Of a DNA stretch of 64,000 bases, positions 62,694 to 64,000 are shown piece by piece. The translations under genes and the position numbers were made by a program. This DNA is from Bacteroidales bacterium (GTDB lineage Bacteria; Bacteroidota; Bacteroidia; Bacteroidales; FEN-979), in contig JALNWG010000005.1 of assembly GCA_023231005.1 (NCBI GenBank), forward strand, positions 1 to 64,000, written 5' to 3'. Each line of letters starts with the position of its first letter. Within the stretch, counting starts at the first letter, position 1. The notes below the pieces were generated by a model. It worked only from the letters and a program-made list of their open reading frames with translations. It had not been told where the DNA came from and searched no databases.

Positions 62694-62834
62694 GGTTTAA
62701 AGGTAGAAACTTTTCTTTTGAAATAATTATATTTTGCCATGGGATTTTTTTGCACCATCATTTGTATCATTATTCCGCCACTAACAGTATTGGATCGAGA
62801 TTGCAGGGCGTTTTTGATTGTCCTTCTGCTCCCC

Positions 62835-63296
62835 TTATTTCATCTCCTTCAGAGCCATGATTGCTTCGTCAACATGTTTTTGAAAATTAATCTGCGATGA
62901 AAAAATCATCCGAATGGTCCCTTGCTTATTAATTACAAAAGTAACCCTCCCGGGAAGTACACCCAAAGATTTACAGACCCCATATTTTTCAGCTACAATG
63001 TTGTTCTTGTCAGAAAGAAGGATGAACGGCAATTTGTGGTTTGCAGCAAAAGCCTGATGAGAAGATATATTATCGGAACTGATCCCAATTACTTCGGCAC
63101 CCGCCTCTTTAAAAACTTCGTAACTGTCACGAAAACTGCATGCTTCCTTTGTACATCCGTATGATTCATCCTTAGGATAAAAATAAACCACCAGATTTGC
63201 TTTACCTAAAAAATCGTTGAGGTTAACCCTTCTCCCATTTTGATCGGGTAAGGAAAATTCTGGTGCTTTGCTGTCAATATCAATCTTTTGTTCCAT
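62835..63296 (-). CDS. Peroxiredoxin, BCP/PrxQ type
   Basis: A 153-residue thiol peroxidase that reduces peroxides with thioredoxin. The PxxxSxxC active-site pattern is YPKDESYGCTKEACSF, with peroxidatic C48 and resolving C53. The usual Thr-Pro before GC is Ser-Tyr here, a conservative but uncommon variant. The rest (VIGISSDNISSHQAFA, LPFILLSDKNN) is typical. Length is normal. It is transcribed alone, downstream of nothing on its strand in this window. Confidence 0.93.
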   Translation of the reverse strand: MEQKIDIDSKAPEFSLPDQNGRRVNLNDFLGKANLVVYFYPKDESYGCTKEACSFRDSYEVFKEAGAEVIGISSDNISSHQAFAANHKLPFILLSDKNNIVAEKYGVCKSLGVLPGRVTFVINKQGTIRMIFSSQINFQKHVDEAIMALKEMK

Positions 63297-63433
63297 ATCG
63301 ATTTTATTTTACCTGCTCTCCATTTTAGTTCTTAATTCTTGAAAATTATAAAGATACACATTCTATTAATAGTTAACAAATAATTTATTTAGAATGTTTT
63401 CAAATAAAACAACTATTTTAAGAATGTTTTGAT

Positions 63434-63441
63434 TACTTTTG
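63434..63441 (+). promoter_or_regulatory. Bacteroidota -7 box, possibly of the decayed E1 gene
   Basis: TACTTTTG fits TAnnTTTG and lies 77 bases before the first ATG of the pseudogene at 63519. The remainder of the 63297-63518 gap shows only AT-rich sequence with AGAATGTTTT twice. Confidence 0.3.
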
Positions 63442-63518
63442 AGAAAAACCGTAGGAAATGTGAAAGAGGGTAAGCGTGATTCATACGAAATTGTACCAAT
63501 AAAATCATCAATTTCTTA

Positions 63519-63778
63519 ATGATGACAGATAAACGGAATTTTAAAAAAGAAGAAATATTAGCGGATTACAAACTTGCAATGGAGAACGTTTGATGAATTG
63601 CCATTTTGCTACACGAAGCCTGGAGGAAAAGGGTGATTGGAAAGATCTGACAAAACAAAAAATTCTCCGTTAAAGGAAATGAAGTTGCATTTGGGACGAC
63701 GGCTATGGTATCTCGATCCCAATAAAATTGCAAACAACGGCAATTACTTCACTCCGCCTGGCATCCCGGAAATTTTGA
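63519..63778 (+). pseudogene. Remnant of a 2-oxoacid dehydrogenase E1 gene, with internal deletions and frameshifts
   Basis: Short pieces in different frames follow the order of the Bacteroidota 2-oxoacid dehydrogenase E1 component. 63522-63593 encodes MTDKRNFKKEEILADYKLA, like its start. 63593-63670 encodes HFATRSLEEKGDWKDLTKQ, like a block before its thiamine site. 63663-63695 encodes FSVKGNEVAFG, and another frame at 63689-63739 encodes IWDDGYGISIPIKLQTT, very like the conserved WDDGYGISVP-KYQTT. Stops and missing stretches separate them, so no functional product is possible. A 70-codon frame at 63637-63849 spans part of this and is probably fortuitous. Confidence 0.65.
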
Positions 63779-63877
63779 GAGATGTTCTTGAAATAGTATA
63801 CGAAATGATGCATGAATTCAATCCGAATAGATTTTCGAAACTTTGGTGATTGAGAGATTAAAAATCAAGGATAAGAT

Positions 63878-64000
63878 ATGATGGATTTAGAAATTTTACA
63901 GACCGGAGATGGGTCCGATACCTTATACAACAGTGCTTTAAATGAATCATACCACTCCACATTCGGTGCCATTCAGGAATCACGATTCATTTTTATTGAT
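63878..64000 (+). CDS. mnmD: MnmD-type tRNA methyltransferase, 3' truncated by the window
   Basis: The first 41 codons of a gene running off the window: MMDLEILQTGDGSDTLYNSA, then LNESYHSTFGAIQESRFIFI. This is the characteristic start of MnmD (MnmC methyltransferase domain), where GDGS-TLY and YHS-GA-QES are conserved. The enzyme makes 5-methylaminomethyl-2-thiouridine at tRNA position 34. An AAGGAT ribosome-binding site lies six bases before the first of two adjacent ATG codons (63878 and 63881). Confidence 0.85.
   Translation, partial: MMDLEILQTGDGSDTLYNSALNESYHSTFGAIQESRFIFID

Noticed and set aside
63637..63849. A 70-residue plus-strand gene
   Set aside because: It overlaps E1 remnants in other frames, its first half is fortuitous, and I recognise no homology. 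Only its last 35 residues could be real, and they remain unexplained.
1..64000. CRISPR arrays, tRNA/rRNA genes, prophage, integrases or complete insertion sequences
   Set aside because: None was found on reading both strands; the only mobile-element trace is the zinc-ribbon gene at 10287-10703.

Overview
The window comes from a member of the Bacteroidota, most likely an anaerobic Bacteroidales-type organism. This rests on type IX secretion (T9SS) sorting domains of types A and B, a PorX regulator, an LpxC-FabZ fusion, promoters of the TTTG-N19/20-TAnnTTTG type, moderate-to-low GC, and ferredoxin-linked and glycyl-radical metabolism. Coding density is high. No rRNA, tRNA, CRISPR array or complete insertion sequence was seen.

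Layout. 1-3.4 kb: tail of a FISUMP-type protein, a two-component system, and three small secreted proteins (two PepSY-like paralogues around a KPAKE-repeat protein). 3.4-10.3 kb: two histidine-degradation enzymes (ftcD, hutI) flanking a zincin lipoprotein and a T9SS cargo protein. 10.3-13.5 kb: a transposase-derived zinc-ribbon protein, a thioredoxin lipoprotein, a WbqC-like protein, an NlpC/P60 hydrolase and an outer-membrane barrel. 13.5-20.2 kb: tex and two large T9SS cargo proteins. 20.3-26.7 kb: a minus-strand run porX-tsaE-ald-aroB-aroA-lutA-like. 26.8-31.9 kb: HD hydrolase, lpxD, lpxC-fabZ, lpxA and an ABC ATPase. 32-40.6 kb: efp with a second lpxD, then a surface-polysaccharide cluster (ligase/polymerase, two chain-length proteins, flippase, glycosyltransferase). 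40.6-46.3 kb: purD, a membrane protein, rnhB and a large membrane-anchored propeller protein. 46.3-50 kb: a cell-wall operon, murL - murD-like - glucosaminidase. 50-59.8 kb: algH, a complete 4-hydroxyphenylacetate decarboxylase set (large subunit, small Fe-S subunit, activase), an aminotransferase, a metallopeptidase-like protein and a four-subunit 2-oxoacid:ferredoxin oxidoreductase. 59.8-64 kb: an AsmA-like protein, a peroxiredoxin, the decayed remains of a 2-oxoacid dehydrogenase E1 gene, and the start of mnmD.

Two systems stand out. First, the decarboxylase (hpdBCA) lies close to an aminotransferase and a ferredoxin-dependent 2-oxoacid oxidoreductase. Together these could convert tyrosine through 4-hydroxyphenylpyruvate and 4-hydroxyphenylacetate to p-cresol. 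All active-site residues I remember for the clostridial enzyme are present at a constant offset. Second, a MurL-type epimerase gene overlaps a MurD-type ligase gene that resembles MurD2. This implies the alternative route in which L-glutamate is added to UDP-MurNAc-L-Ala and then epimerised, replacing or supplementing glutamate racemase. The dehydrogenase E1 pseudogene at the right end fits a shift from NAD-linked to ferredoxin-linked 2-oxoacid oxidation.
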